From the NCBI RefSeq assembly GCF_001077535.1, contig NZ_CP011968.1, positions 2,666,001 to 2,730,000 on the forward strand: a stretch of 64,000 bases of DNA, read 5' to 3'. A program made the position numbers and the translations under genes. Below the pieces are notes generated by a model. The model did no database searches. It was not told where the DNA came from and was given only the letters and a program-made list of their open reading frames with translations. Every line of letters begins with the position of its first letter. Positions within the stretch are counted from its first letter, which is position 1. Of this stretch, positions 1 through 8,625 are shown piece by piece. This stretch comes from Clostridioides difficile ATCC 9689 = DSM 1296 (GTDB lineage Bacteria; Bacillota; Clostridia; Peptostreptococcales; Peptostreptococcaceae).

Positions 1-168
1 TTTGAAATAGGTAAGACTAGATTGGGAAAATCACTTGGAGATTTTAAAGCTAGTGATATTCCTGAAATGCTTTATAAAATATCGGACGCATCATCAGGCA
101 ATTTTTATGAATGGGTAAATTCAAATGATAATATTTTAAACAAAATAACTGATAAGTATAAAATATAA
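1..168 (+). CDS. C-terminal fragment of an unidentified protein
   Basis: An open frame enters from the left edge and ends at TAA 166-168, leaving 55 C-terminal residues (FEIGKTRLGKSLGDF... ending NKITDKYKI). A plus-strand terminator follows directly, which supports a real gene end. The short RLGKSLGDF...IPEMLYKI pattern followed by an FYEWVN segment weakly recalls the C-terminus of nitrite/sulfite reductase-like proteins, but there is too little sequence to name it. Confidence 0.6.
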   Translation, partial: FEIGKTRLGKSLGDFKASDIPEMLYKISDASSGNFYEWVNSNDNILNKITDKYKI

Positions 169-197
169 TTTATTATATTTACTTACAAAAAACATGG

Positions 198-239
198 GTG
201 TCTCAAAATGAACTTTTTAGTTTATGAGACACTCTTTTT
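198..239 (+). terminator. Rho-independent terminator of the left-edge gene
   Basis: Perfect 8-bp stem GTGTCTCA / TGAGACAC (198-205 with 225-232), extended by an AACT/AGTT segment, then CTCTTTTTC. It lies 30 bp after the stop codon at 168. Confidence 0.8.
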
Positions 240-273
240 CTATGAAATCAAATATATTTTCATCATCTCAACA

Positions 274-313
274 ATGAAAAATAAGACTATCTCTATTTTG
301 AGACAGCCTTATT
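274..313 (-). terminator. Rho-independent terminator of glyQS
   Basis: Read on the minus strand, arms near 280-294 and 300-313 pair fully if G-U pairs are allowed (AATAAGGCTGTCTC with GAGATAGTCTTATT), and a T-rich tail follows. On the plus strand the same pairs become A/C mismatches, so the element is oriented to stop glyS transcription. Confidence 0.8.
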
Positions 314-333
314 TCTTATAAATAGTTTAAATT

Positions 334-2400
334 TTATTTATAAACAATTTTAGATAAATCACAAATTTCTAGCATAGTATCATATACTTGTTTAAGTAAA
401 GCAAGTCTATTGTTCTTAATAGCTTCATCATTATCCATAACCATAACTGTATCAAATAAATTATCAACTACTGGTCTTAAAGATGCAAATTCATCTAAAG
501 CAATACCATATTTCTTATCCTTTAATAATTCATTAACTTTTACCTTTACTTGTTTAAATTCATTGTAAAGTTTAATTTCAGCATCTTCTTTTAATAAAGA
601 TTCATCAATTTTATCACTTTCTGCTTTTTGAGCTAGAGTAGAAACTCTATTAAATGCAGTAAGCATCTCCACTAATTCATCTTTTTCTAGCCAATTATTA
701 AGCTCTAAAGCTCTCATATGCATATCAGAAACATCATTTATATCAGAACTTAAAACAGCATCAACAACATCATATCTTATTCCTAAATCTTTAAATAGAT
801 TTTTTACTCTCTCATTGAAGAAACTCATTATTTGCTCAACAACTTCTTCTTTATTAAAATCTAATTCAGAATAATTATCTAAAGCATGTTCAATAAGTAC
901 TTTTATATCCACAGCAACTTTTCTGTCCATAAGTATACTAAGTATACCTAAAGCTTGTCTTCTTAAAGCATATGGGTCTTGAGAACCTGTTGGTTGTATT
1001 CCTATAGCAAAGAAACCTGCTATTGAATCCAACTTATCAGCTATTGATAAGGCAACCCCTGCATTAGTCTTAGGAAGTATATCTCCTGCAAATCTTGGAA
1101 GATAATGTTCAAAAATAGCTTCACTTACAACATCATTCTCTCCTCCAACTTTTGCGTATTCTTTTCCCATAAAACCTTGTAATTCATCAAATTCTCCTAC
1201 CATTCCAGTAACTAAATCTGCCTTAGATAATTTAGCAGCCCTTATAGTATCTGCCTTTTCATCTACTAAACCTAAACTATCAAGTATATCAGCACTTAAT
1301 TTTTCAAGTCTTAAAGTTTTGTCGTAAATAGTTCCTAGTTTTACTTGGAATACAACAGTTTTTAATTTTTCTATGTAGCTTTCTAAGTTTCTCTTAGTAT
1401 CTTCTCTATAGAAAAATAAAGCATCTGCAAGTCTTGCTTCTAAAACTTTTTCATTTCCAGCTTTAACATTGTCTATTCTGTAAGAATCACCATTTCTAAC
1501 AGCTATAAAGTTAGGTAACAGTTTTCCTTCTTTAAGTACTGGAAAATATCTTTGATGTTGTTTCATAGGAGTTATAACAACTTCTTTTGGTAGTTTTATA
1601 TAATCCACATCAAATTCTCCATAAAAAGCAGTTGGATATTCAACTAAATAAGTTACCTCTTCAAGTAAATCTTCATCAAATTCAACTTCTCCACCTAAAG
1701 AATTTGCTACTTCTATACATTGTTTTCTTATCATTTCTTTTCTCTTGTTTTGGTCTAAAACTATATAATTTTTTTCTAATTTTTCAAAATAATCTTCTAT
1801 AGAATCAACTTCTATTGTACTTTCACCTAAAAATCTATGACCTTTTGTTACATTAGAAGATATTATTCCTTCTAAATCAAACTCTAATACTTTATCATTT
1901 AACAATGTAACTATCCATCTTATAGGTCTTGCAAATTTAAGATTTTTTCCTCCCCAACGCATAGCTTTTGGGAATACTACAGATTTTATAGTCTCTGGTA
2001 ATATGTCTTTTAGTACTTCTGAAGTTTCTTTTCCATCTTGCTTTATAGTCGCAAATATATATTCTTCTTTTCCAACTTGTTTAAAATATATGTCAGATTC
2101 GCTTAATCCTTTGCTTTTTATAAATCCTAATGCTGGTTTTGTTAAATTATTTTCTGCATCAACAGCAATTTTCTTAGCAGGACCCTTTATTTCCTCTTCT
2201 AAATCATTTTGTCTATCACTCAATCCTTCGACTACTAAAGTAAGTCTTCTTGGTGTCCCATACGCATTTATTTTATCAAAAGCTATTCTATTTTCATCAA
2301 ATAATTTACTAAGATTGTTTTTTAATTGTTCTAGTGTACTGCCTACAAATCTTGATGGCATTTCTTCAACACCGATTTCAAATAAAAGATAATTTTTCAT
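334..2400 (-). CDS. glyS: Glycyl-tRNA synthetase beta subunit
   Basis: This is the beta chain of the bacterial alpha2beta2 glycyl-tRNA synthetase, which charges tRNA-Gly; the beta chain carries tRNA-recognition functions. The 688 aa match the usual length. The N-terminus LFEIGVEEMPSRF and the KQHQRYFPV segment near residue 280 are family hallmarks, with an HD-like middle and a DALR-type anticodon-binding C-terminus. The ATG overlaps the glyQ stop by one base (TAATG), so the subunits are translationally coupled and probably made in equal amounts. A terminator follows the gene. Confidence 0.98.
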   Translation of the reverse strand: MKNYLLFEIGVEEMPSRFVGSTLEQLKNNLSKLFDENRIAFDKINAYGTPRRLTLVVEGLSDRQNDLEEEIKGPAKKIAVDAENNLTKPALGFIKSKGLSESDIYFKQVGKEEYIFATIKQDGKETSEVLKDILPETIKSVVFPKAMRWGGKNLKFARPIRWIVTLLNDKVLEFDLEGIISSNVTKGHRFLGESTIEVDSIEDYFEKLEKNYIVLDQNKRKEMIRKQCIEVANSLGGEVEFDEDLLEEVTYLVEYPTAFYGEFDVDYIKLPKEVVITPMKQHQRYFPVLKEGKLLPNFIAVRNGDSYRIDNVKAGNEKVLEARLADALFFYREDTKRNLESYIEKLKTVVFQVKLGTIYDKTLRLEKLSADILDSLGLVDEKADTIRAAKLSKADLVTGMVGEFDELQGFMGKEYAKVGGENDVVSEAIFEHYLPRFAGDILPKTNAGVALSIADKLDSIAGFFAIGIQPTGSQDPYALRRQALGILSILMDRKVAVDIKVLIEHALDNYSELDFNKEEVVEQIMSFFNERVKNLFKDLGIRYDVVDAVLSSDINDVSDMHMRALELNNWLEKDELVEMLTAFNRVSTLAQKAESDKIDESLLKEDAEIKLYNEFKQVKVKVNELLKDKKYGIALDEFASLRPVVDNLFDTVMVMDNDEAIKNNRLALLKQVYDTMLEICDLSKIVYK

Positions 2401-3278
2401 TATTTGTCACCGTCCTTTAAAAGAGGGAATCCCATTTCTTCTCTTTGTTTTACAAAAGTTTCTGCAACAGTCTTTGCCATATTTCTAACTCTACCTATAA
2501 ATGAAGCTCTTTGACTAACTCCTATTGCACCTCTTGCATCCAATGTATTAAATGCATGAGAGCATTTTAACACATAGTCATATGAAGGTATTACAAGTCC
2601 ATTTTCCATAAGTCTTAATGCTTCTTTTTCATATATATCAAACAGATTAAACAACATATCTGCATCACATAATTCAAATGCGTACATTGAGTTTTCATAC
2701 TCAGCTTTATTAAATACTTCACCATAAGTTATTTTATCATTCCATTTTAAATCATAAACACTATCAACTTCTTGAATGTACATAGCTAATCTTTCTAATC
2801 CATATGTAATTTCTCCTGTCTCAAGCTCACATTCAATATTACCTACTTGTTGAAAATACGTAAATTGAGTTATTTCCATACCATCTAGCCAAACTTCCCA
2901 TCCAAGTCCCCAAGCACCAACTGTAGCAGCTTCCCAGTTATCTTCAACAAATCTTATGTCATGCTCACTTGGGTCAATTCCAATCTCTTTTAAACTTTCC
3001 AAATATAATTCTTGTATATTATCTGGAGAAGGTTTTAGTATAACTTGGAATTGATGATGTTGGTATAGTCTGTTTGGGTTTTCACCATATCTTCCATCTG
3101 CTGGTCTTCTTGAAGGCTCTACATAACATACTTGCCAAGGCTCAGGTCCTAATGATCTTAAAAAAGTATTAGGATTCATAGTTCCTGCACCTTTTTCAAT
3201 ATCATAAGGTTGCATCATGATACAACCTTGCTTTGACCAGTATTTTTGCAACGCCAGTATCATCTCTTGAAAATTCAT
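2400..3278 (-). CDS. glyQ: Glycyl-tRNA synthetase alpha subunit
   Basis: This is the catalytic class II subunit, which binds ATP and glycine. At 292 aa it is of normal length. Class II motif 2 is visible as [20 protein letters not shown] (about residues 57-76), followed by [20 protein letters not shown] is the motif 3 region. The Shine-Dalgarno is GGAGGG seven bases before ATG. It is first in a two-gene operon with its own sigma-A promoter and a leader of roughly 70 nt that contains a hairpin. The leader is too short for a T-box. Confidence 0.98.
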   Translation of the reverse strand: MNFQEMILALQKYWSKQGCIMMQPYDIEKGAGTMNPNTFLRSLGPEPWQVCYVEPSRRPADGRYGENPNRLYQHHQFQVILKPSPDNIQELYLESLKEIGIDPSEHDIRFVEDNWEAATVGAWGLGWEVWLDGMEITQFTYFQQVGNIECELETGEITYGLERLAMYIQEVDSVYDLKWNDKITYGEVFNKAEYENSMYAFELCDADMLFNLFDIYEKEALRLMENGLVIPSYDYVLKCSHAFNTLDARGAIGVSQRASFIGRVRNMAKTVAETFVKQREEMGFPLLKDGDK

Positions 3279-3303
3279 AAAAATCCCTCCTATAACAATA
3301 AAG

Positions 3304-3326
3304 CCTCTCGTCTACACGAAAGGCTA
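3304..3326 (-). promoter_or_regulatory. Leader hairpin of the glyQS mRNA
   Basis: On the minus strand AGCCTTTCGT-GTAG-ACGAGAGGCT forms a 10-bp stem (one T/G wobble) ending in TTTATTG. It lies between the promoter and the glyQ ribosome-binding site. The short T run makes it at most a weak terminator; it may be an attenuator or a stabilising 5' hairpin. Confidence 0.55.
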
Positions 3327-3351
3327 TTTTAATAGTTCTTCTACAACTTTT

Positions 3352-3380
3352 AGAATATCAAATTCTATAAAATTTGTCAA
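3352..3380 (-). promoter_or_regulatory. Sigma-A promoter of glyQS
   Basis: A consensus TTGACA -35 (3375-3380) is separated by 17 bp from TATTCT (3352-3357) on the minus strand, about 75 bp before the glyQ start. Confidence 0.8.
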
Positions 3381-3437
3381 TGTTAGTGATAATTCTTATA
3401 ATTATCTTCTCTTCATTTTTTAAAAGTCACTTTATAT

Positions 3438-4040
3438 CTATTTATTTTCGTCTTCGTCTTCTTTATTCTTTTCAGATTCTTCTTTCATAAGGTCAGCAGT
3501 TACATCTTTGTCATCTTCTTTTTTGTCAACTACTACATCCTTCACATCTTTTGCTGCATTAGTTATCATATTCTTCAAAACGTGAAGTTTTTCTTCATTC
3601 AATTCACCTAAATCTACAATTTCTCCATCTTCTTCATTTTGAACTTTTATACGATATTTACTTATAACAGCAGCTGATAATCCAACTAAAGTAGCTAATG
3701 GTACAAAAGCTAATCCAACAACTCCAACTGTTAAAGGAATGTTCATCATAGTTTTTCCATCTTTTTCAACTATTATTCTCACTACACTACTTTTTCTAAG
3801 AAGCTCTTTTAATTGAAACTTTATATTTTCTCCATCTTTGCCAAATACTTCTTCCATAGTTTCTTTAGCAGATTTTGCTTTACAATTACAAGTATTTTTT
3901 TTATTTTCTAAATATATTACTGCCTCAATTACATCTCCATTGCACATTACTAATGCTTCTTTTGCTTCTGCATAAGTTGCTCCTGGAACTCTTTCAAAGA
4001 CTGAATCAACCATTTCAATAGTTATATTACTACTCATCAT
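3438..4040 (-). CDS. DUF4342 protein with UBA-like N-terminus
   Basis: A 200-aa protein. Residues 5-45 ([21 protein letters not shown] then a [14 protein letters not shown] segment) look like a UBA-like three-helix fold of the kind found in EF-Ts. Residues about 60-150 form the DUF4342 region with a hydrophobic stretch ([20 protein letters not shown]), probably membrane-associated. The C-terminus is a highly charged Lys/Glu/Asp tail. The function is unknown. The start overlaps the 3' end of recO by 11 bases, so it is probably co-transcribed. Either of two adjacent ATG codons could be the start. Confidence 0.8.
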   Translation of the reverse strand: MMSSNITIEMVDSVFERVPGATYAEAKEALVMCNGDVIEAVIYLENKKNTCNCKAKSAKETMEEVFGKDGENIKFQLKELLRKSSVVRIIVEKDGKTMMNIPLTVGVVGLAFVPLATLVGLSAAVISKYRIKVQNEEDGEIVDLGELNEEKLHVLKNMITNAAKDVKDVVVDKKEDDKDVTADLMKEESEKNKEDEDENK

Positions 4041-4803
4041 TATCCACTCCCTTATTATTTTTTACACTTTGCAATACGTGTAATGATTTAAAATTAATAT
4101 TATCAACATAAACTTTCAAATACTTGTCTAGAATATTCTCAAGTTCATGTGTTATATATTTTGATACTTTAGCTTTACTACATGTTAAAATATCATTTCT
4201 TAATACATATTCCATAAGACTTATAGTTGTTAAGTCTAATTTTATATTATTATCAAAAAGTTTACTACACTTACTACATAGTATACCACCTTCGTAGATA
4301 TTAAACACAGAATTTTGTAAAATTTTACATTCACAATTAATGCATTTATTTACTATAGGTTTAAATCCTATATAGTCTAAAAATTTTAACTCGAATGCTG
4401 CTGTTATAAACCTATTGTCTGTATTATCCTGTGTATACAAATACAGAGTCTGCGCAAGTAATATAAATAGCCTATTATTAGTCTGATTTTCAAGTATAGA
4501 ATTTTCAACTAATTTTGTAATATATGTAGCATAAGAAAATGCCTCTATATCATAGGATATATTATAAAAACTTTTTATTATTTCACTTTGAGTAACCTTG
4601 TACATATTACCTTGTTTTTTTAAGGTAAAATTGCTATAAGAAAATAACTGTGATGATGAAAGCAAAGAGCTCTTATTTTTTTTAGCTCCTTTTGCTATTG
4701 CAGATACTTTTCCAAGCTTTCTTGTAAATAGTGTAAGTATTATGTCACTTTCCTTATACCTTATAGCTTTAAGTACTATCCCCTGGGTGTTCAGGATTAT
4801 CAT
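4030..4803 (-). CDS. recO: DNA repair protein RecO
   Basis: A recombination mediator that helps RecR load RecA on SSB-coated gaps. 257 aa, normal length. It has the N-terminal OB-fold start [18 protein letters not shown] and a C-terminal zinc site made of CINCEC and CSKC (about residues 158-184). It starts inside the upstream yqzL frame and overlaps it by 35 bp, in the usual era-yqzL-recO order of Firmicutes, although mgtE lies between era and yqzL here. The ATG lies behind a GAGAAAAAAGAAG stretch rather than a strong Shine-Dalgarno, so coupling to yqzL translation is likely. Confidence 0.95.
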   Translation of the reverse strand: MIILNTQGIVLKAIRYKESDIILTLFTRKLGKVSAIAKGAKKNKSSLLSSSQLFSYSNFTLKKQGNMYKVTQSEIIKSFYNISYDIEAFSYATYITKLVENSILENQTNNRLFILLAQTLYLYTQDNTDNRFITAAFELKFLDYIGFKPIVNKCINCECKILQNSVFNIYEGGILCSKCSKLFDNNIKLDLTTISLMEYVLRNDILTCSKAKVSKYITHELENILDKYLKVYVDNINFKSLHVLQSVKNNKGVDNDE

Positions 4804-4924
4804 CGTCTTCTTTTTTCTCCCTTACTTCTTCAATTTCTTCATGTATGTTTTTGCAATCACAGAAATATAAATATGCATCTATACTACCTGTTTTTTTAAA
4901 AACTTCCCAACTGATATTGTTCAT
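4769..4924 (-). CDS. yqzL: YqzL-like small protein
   Basis: A 51-codon frame beginning [19 protein letters not shown] and ending in an acidic tail ([13 protein letters not shown]). The W-x-x-F-x-x-TG-x-I-x-x-YL pattern and the position just before recO match the YqzL family. The Shine-Dalgarno AAGAAGGGGG lies about 11 bases before ATG. Its last 35 bases overlap recO in another frame. The ribosome-binding site lies within the 3' arm of a terminator-like hairpin (see 4929-4976). The function of the family is not known to me. Confidence 0.8.
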   Translation of the reverse strand: MNNISWEVFKKTGSIDAYLYFCDCKNIHEEIEEVREKKEDDDNPEHPGDST

Positions 4925-4928
4925 TTTT

Positions 4929-4976
4929 AAAAAACCCCCTTCTTACATTTATACTTATATTTTTAGTAAGAAGAGG
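4929..4976 (-). terminator. Terminator after mgtE, overlapping the yqzL ribosome-binding site
   Basis: On the minus strand CCTCTTCTTAC (4966-4976) pairs with GTAAGAAGGGGG (4935-4946) and TTTTTT follows at once (4929-4934). The AAGAAGGGGG of the 3' arm is also the Shine-Dalgarno of yqzL, so the structure can both end mgtE transcription and hide that ribosome-binding site. Confidence 0.75.
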
Positions 4977-4996
4977 ATAAATCATACATAAAGTTA

Positions 4997-6376
4997 TTAA
5001 ACAATTTTTGACAATAATGCCGTTGTTATTATAAAGTAAACTGCTATACCAGTTATATCAAGAGCTGTAGATATAATTGGTGATGAAACTGTAGATGGGT
5101 CTGCATCCATTTTTTTTAATAAAACAGGCATAAACGCACCTATTGTTGCACCTAAAACCATATTTATAAATAATGATATTGAAACAATTAATACAATGTC
5201 TAACTTTCTCATAACAAAGTAAATTACAATACCTGTTATTATACTACACAAAAGACCTGTAATAATACCTACAATACCTTCTCTAACCACATTGCTAAAA
5301 TTTAAATCCTTATTAGATAATGTTATTACTGTAACAGATGATGATTGAGTTCCAATATTTCCACCCATACCAATTACTACAGGTATAAAAAATACTAATG
5401 GAGCATATACAGGATTCATTATATAGTCTAAGTTAGAAAGTATTAACGAAGCCAACAACCCTCCAACTAAGGTAATAATTAACCAAGGTAATCGTCCTCT
5501 AAGTGCTGATATTATTTGCTCTCTCAATGTAGGGTTTTCTTTTTCAGCAACTTCTCTTTCATGTTCTGAACTTCCTGCAAATTTATACATATCTTCAGTT
5601 GCTTCTTCTTCCATTACATCAATTATATCATCTACTGTTATTATTCCTTTTAATTTTTCTTGTCTGTCTACTACTGGAATTGCTATTAAATTGTATTTAG
5701 ATACTAATCTTACTGCTTCTTCTCTATCTTCATCTACATAAACAGAGATTATATTTTCACTCATCAAATCTTCTACTATATTTGCGTCTCTAGCTATTAT
5801 TAATTCTCTTAATGACAATACTCCAACTAGTTTTTCTTCATCATCAACCACATATATATAATAAATAGTTTCAGCTTCTTCAGCTTCTTCTCTCATATGG
5901 TCTATAGCCTCAAGAGCTGTCATATCTTTATTTATAGAAATATATCCAGTGGTCATTGTTCCACCAGCAGAATCTTCATCATAGAATAGTAACTCTTTTA
6001 CATAATCGGCATTCTCTTGATTCAAAAGATTTATTATGTGTTCTCTTTCTTCTTCTTCAAGTTCACTCAACTTGTCTGCCATATCTCCAAGAGACATAAG
6101 TTCAAGTATATTTTTCGAGTGTTCTACATCCAGTTTAGATAAAATACTAATAAAAAACTCTACACTACCTTCTTCTAATATAGAAGATGCCATATCTAAA
6201 GGAAGTACTTCAAATAATTGAATTTTCATGTCTTCCTCTAAATTTTCCATTATATCGAATATATCAATTATATGATATTCCTCTATTAATTCTCTTAACT
6301 CCAATACTTTATTATTATCAATTAATGATTTTACTTCATATAATAAATCTTGGGAAGCATCCAGTTTCCTATCCAT
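4997..6376 (-). CDS. mgtE: Magnesium transporter MgtE
   Basis: A homodimeric Mg2+ channel of the inner membrane. The order is an N-terminal MgtE-N helical domain (about 1-125), two CBS domains (about 130-255, MTTGYISINKDMTALEAI and LMSENIISVYVDE), then five membrane helices from about residue 290 with the pore region FIPVVIGMGGNIGTQSSS. The CBS/N domain closes the pore when Mg2+ is bound. The start at 6376 is chosen because AAAGGTGG precedes it; a GTG three codons upstream is less likely. No M-box riboswitch fits, since only a few bases separate it from era. Confidence 0.95.
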   Translation of the reverse strand: MDRKLDASQDLLYEVKSLIDNNKVLELRELIEEYHIIDIFDIMENLEEDMKIQLFEVLPLDMASSILEEGSVEFFISILSKLDVEHSKNILELMSLGDMADKLSELEEEEREHIINLLNQENADYVKELLFYDEDSAGGTMTTGYISINKDMTALEAIDHMREEAEEAETIYYIYVVDDEEKLVGVLSLRELIIARDANIVEDLMSENIISVYVDEDREEAVRLVSKYNLIAIPVVDRQEKLKGIITVDDIIDVMEEEATEDMYKFAGSSEHEREVAEKENPTLREQIISALRGRLPWLIITLVGGLLASLILSNLDYIMNPVYAPLVFFIPVVIGMGGNIGTQSSSVTVITLSNKDLNFSNVVREGIVGIITGLLCSIITGIVIYFVMRKLDIVLIVSISLFINMVLGATIGAFMPVLLKKMDADPSTVSSPIISTALDITGIAVYFIITTALLSKIV

Positions 6377-6387
6377 ATAACCCACCT

Positions 6388-7281
6388 TTATTTATCATTA
6401 TATCCAAAATTATTTATATAATTTTGTAAATTTCTCCAATTTTCTTTGACTTTAACCCATAATTGAAGATTTATTTGTGAACCTAAAAGCAATTCTATAT
6501 CTTGTCTTGCTGACTTACCTATTCCTTTTAGTTTCCTACCATTTTTTCCTATTATTATTCCCTTATGTGAATCTCTTTCACAGTATATTACAGCAGATAC
6601 ATCTACTATTTCCTTATCATTTCTCGCTTTCATTTTTTCAATTTCAACAGCTACACCATGAGGTATTTCATCATTAAGATAGTGAAGAACTTTTTCTCTT
6701 ATAAGTTCTGCTATTAATACTCTTTCTGGCTGATCTGTAATCATATAATCTGGAAAATACTTTGGCCCTTCTTCTAAATAATTTTGTATAACTTTTATTA
6801 AGGTATCCGTATTCTTTCCTTTTAATGCTGATATTGGTACTATTTCTTTAAAAATACCTTCTCTATCATACATTTTGATTATATCAAATAGCTCATCTTT
6901 TTGGTCTAGTTGATCTATTTTGTTTACAACTAAAATTATTGGTGTCTTAACACTTCTTAAATCCTCTATTATCTTTCTATCTCCAGGACCTATTTTTTTA
7001 GAATCATCAACTACAAATAATATTAAATCTACATTTTTAAAAGCTTCTGTTGCTGCCTTTACCATAAATTCACCTAATTTATTTTTTGGTTTGTGAATAC
7101 CTGGTGTATCTAAGAATACTATCTGCATTTCTTCATCTGTATATACTGCTTGTATTGTATTTCTTGTAGTTTGAGGCTTATCACTCATTATAGCTATTTT
7201 TTCTCCAACTACATTATTCATTAAAGTAGATTTTCCTACATTTGGTCTACCCACTATACTGACAAAACCTGATTTGAACAT
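6388..7281 (-). CDS. era: GTPase Era
   Basis: An essential GTPase in 30S subunit assembly that binds the 3' end of 16S rRNA. 297 aa. G1 GRPNVGKST (about 11-19), G2 TTRNT, G3 DTPGIH, G4 NKID and G5 SALKG are all present, followed by the KH RNA-binding domain with GIIIGKNGRKLKGIG. The Shine-Dalgarno AGGAGA precedes ATG. mgtE follows closely. Confidence 0.98.
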   Translation of the reverse strand: MFKSGFVSIVGRPNVGKSTLMNNVVGEKIAIMSDKPQTTRNTIQAVYTDEEMQIVFLDTPGIHKPKNKLGEFMVKAATEAFKNVDLILFVVDDSKKIGPGDRKIIEDLRSVKTPIILVVNKIDQLDQKDELFDIIKMYDREGIFKEIVPISALKGKNTDTLIKVIQNYLEEGPKYFPDYMITDQPERVLIAELIREKVLHYLNDEIPHGVAVEIEKMKARNDKEIVDVSAVIYCERDSHKGIIIGKNGRKLKGIGKSARQDIELLLGSQINLQLWVKVKENWRNLQNYINNFGYNDK

Positions 7282-7320
7282 TAACTGTCTCCTAACTTTT
7301 TATCTTCTTGTTTTAATTAC

Positions 7321-7387
7321 TTAAATTTATTTATACTTTTAAATTTATTTATACTTTTAAATTTATTTATACTTTTAAATTTATTTT
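7321..7387. repeat. 18-bp tandem repeat between cdd and era
   Basis: Three exact copies of TTAAATTTATTTATACTT (7321-7338, 7339-7356, 7357-7374) plus a 13-base partial copy that runs into the cdd stop codon at 7381-7383. Pure A/T except for one C per unit. Confidence 0.95.
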
Positions 7388-7782
7388 AAATCATTTCCAG
7401 AGAAATAGTTTGGCAACAAATCCTTTATACTATGCTCAAACACCTCTCCTTTAGTATATCCCGTTATTATTTTTATATCAGAACCAAACTCTATAATTAC
7501 CTGCCTGCATATTCCACATGGATATGTTTGCTCATTATTTTCTGAGTTATCACTTGCTATAGCTATTTTATAGATATCCTTATCACCCTCTGATATTGCT
7601 TTAAAAATAGCTGTTCTTTCTGCACAATTTGTTCCACCTAATGATGCACATTCTATATTACATCCAGTATAAACTTTACCACTCTTAGTTAAAAGAGCTG
7701 CACCTACTCTAAAACCTGAGTAAGGAGCATAAGAATGTTGTCTGGCATCTTCTGCCAACCTTAACAATTCTATGTTATCCAC
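7381..7782 (-). CDS. cdd: Cytidine deaminase
   Basis: Deaminates (deoxy)cytidine to (deoxy)uridine in pyrimidine salvage. Small homotetrameric type: the zinc and catalytic residues are in CAERTA and PCGICRQ, with substrate binding at GCNIECASLGG. The start is taken as GTG 7780-7782, giving 133 aa, because AGGAGG sits seven bases before it. The ATG seven codons upstream would put that Shine-Dalgarno inside the gene. It lies between ybeY/dgkA and era, as in other Firmicutes. The 3' end runs into an 18-bp tandem repeat. Confidence 0.95.
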   Translation of the reverse strand: MDNIELLRLAEDARQHSYAPYSGFRVGAALLTKSGKVYTGCNIECASLGGTNCAERTAIFKAISEGDKDIYKIAIASDNSENNEQTYPCGICRQVIIEFGSDIKIITGYTKGEVFEHSIKDLLPNYFSGNDLK

Positions 7783-7900
7783 AACAACTCCTCCTGTATA
7801 CAATAATTAAAAGTTATTTTTATTTAATACTCTACATTATATCATAAAAATTTAATTAGCACAGATTTGTTTTATTTTAAATATTTTATGTACATTTATT

Positions 7901-8620
7901 TTAATTATAGAACATTCCAAGCTGAAATACTAATATAGCTATCAACACACCTAACAAAGCTCCAGCAATAGTCTCCCAAAAGGTATGTATTTTTCCTTCA
8001 ATTCTACTTTGGGCAACTAATACAGCCATTATATATGCAAGAGTAGAGGCAACAACTCTTTCAGTCATAAGTGTAATTGCAGTTGCTATAGCAAATGCTA
8101 AGGCAGCATGACCACTTGGCATTCCTCCTTTTAGAGGAGTACCTGTAGAAGTCAATGCTTTTACAACTACAACAGCTATAAGAACCAATAATATACATAT
8201 CAAGGTTATATGTAATTCTGATTCTCTTATTTTATAAATTAATATTCCAGATATATCTGTCAATTTATCATAAAACAAAATATATCCAACTACTACTGAA
8301 TTTAGTGCTGCAACTAGAACGCCTCCAGCTGCAACATCTTTTGCTATCTTAGCAAGAACATGATATTCATCAGTTACTAAATCAACAGCTTTTTCTATAG
8401 CTGTATTAAACATTTCAGCAACTACAACTAAGCATATGGACATAAGTAACATTATCATTTCTAATTTTGAAAAGTTAAAAAACAAACTTATTATAAGAAC
8501 AGCAACTGAACCTAAATAATGTATTTTCATATTTCTTTCAAATTTAAATGTATACAATATCCCTTCTATAGCTGCATTAAATGCTTTAATTATACCTTGA
8601 CGAGTTTTTTCTGGTTTCAT
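7901..8620 (-). CDS. Undecaprenol/diacylglycerol kinase fused to a PAP2 phosphatase domain
   Basis: A 239-aa membrane protein with two enzyme modules. Residues 1-115 are a DgkA-type lipid kinase (AFNAAIEGILYTFKFERNMK, EMFNTAIEKAVDLV, then AKDVAAGGVLVAA). Residues 125-239 hold a PAP2-like phosphatase with GGMPSGHAALAF and RIEGKIHTFWETIAGALLG, carrying the expected histidines. In Gram-positives the kinase acts mainly on undecaprenol; adding a phosphatase for the reverse direction suggests recycling of C55 lipid carrier, which is inference. It lies five bases after ybeY. Confidence 0.85.
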   Translation of the reverse strand: MKPEKTRQGIIKAFNAAIEGILYTFKFERNMKIHYLGSVAVLIISLFFNFSKLEMIMLLMSICLVVVAEMFNTAIEKAVDLVTDEYHVLAKIAKDVAAGGVLVAALNSVVVGYILFYDKLTDISGILIYKIRESELHITLICILLVLIAVVVVKALTSTGTPLKGGMPSGHAALAFAIATAITLMTERVVASTLAYIMAVLVAQSRIEGKIHTFWETIAGALLGVLIAILVFQLGMFYN

Positions 8621-8625
8621 AAAAA

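Noticed and set aside
2003..2392. Plus-strand frame of 129 codons inside glyS
   Set aside because: Opposite-strand shadow of a strongly conserved gene; no translation signals. The same applies to the other frames antisense to known genes.
3279..3437. T-box riboswitch upstream of glyQ
   Set aside because: Only about 70 nt lie between the promoter and the start; no specifier loop or T-box sequence is seen.
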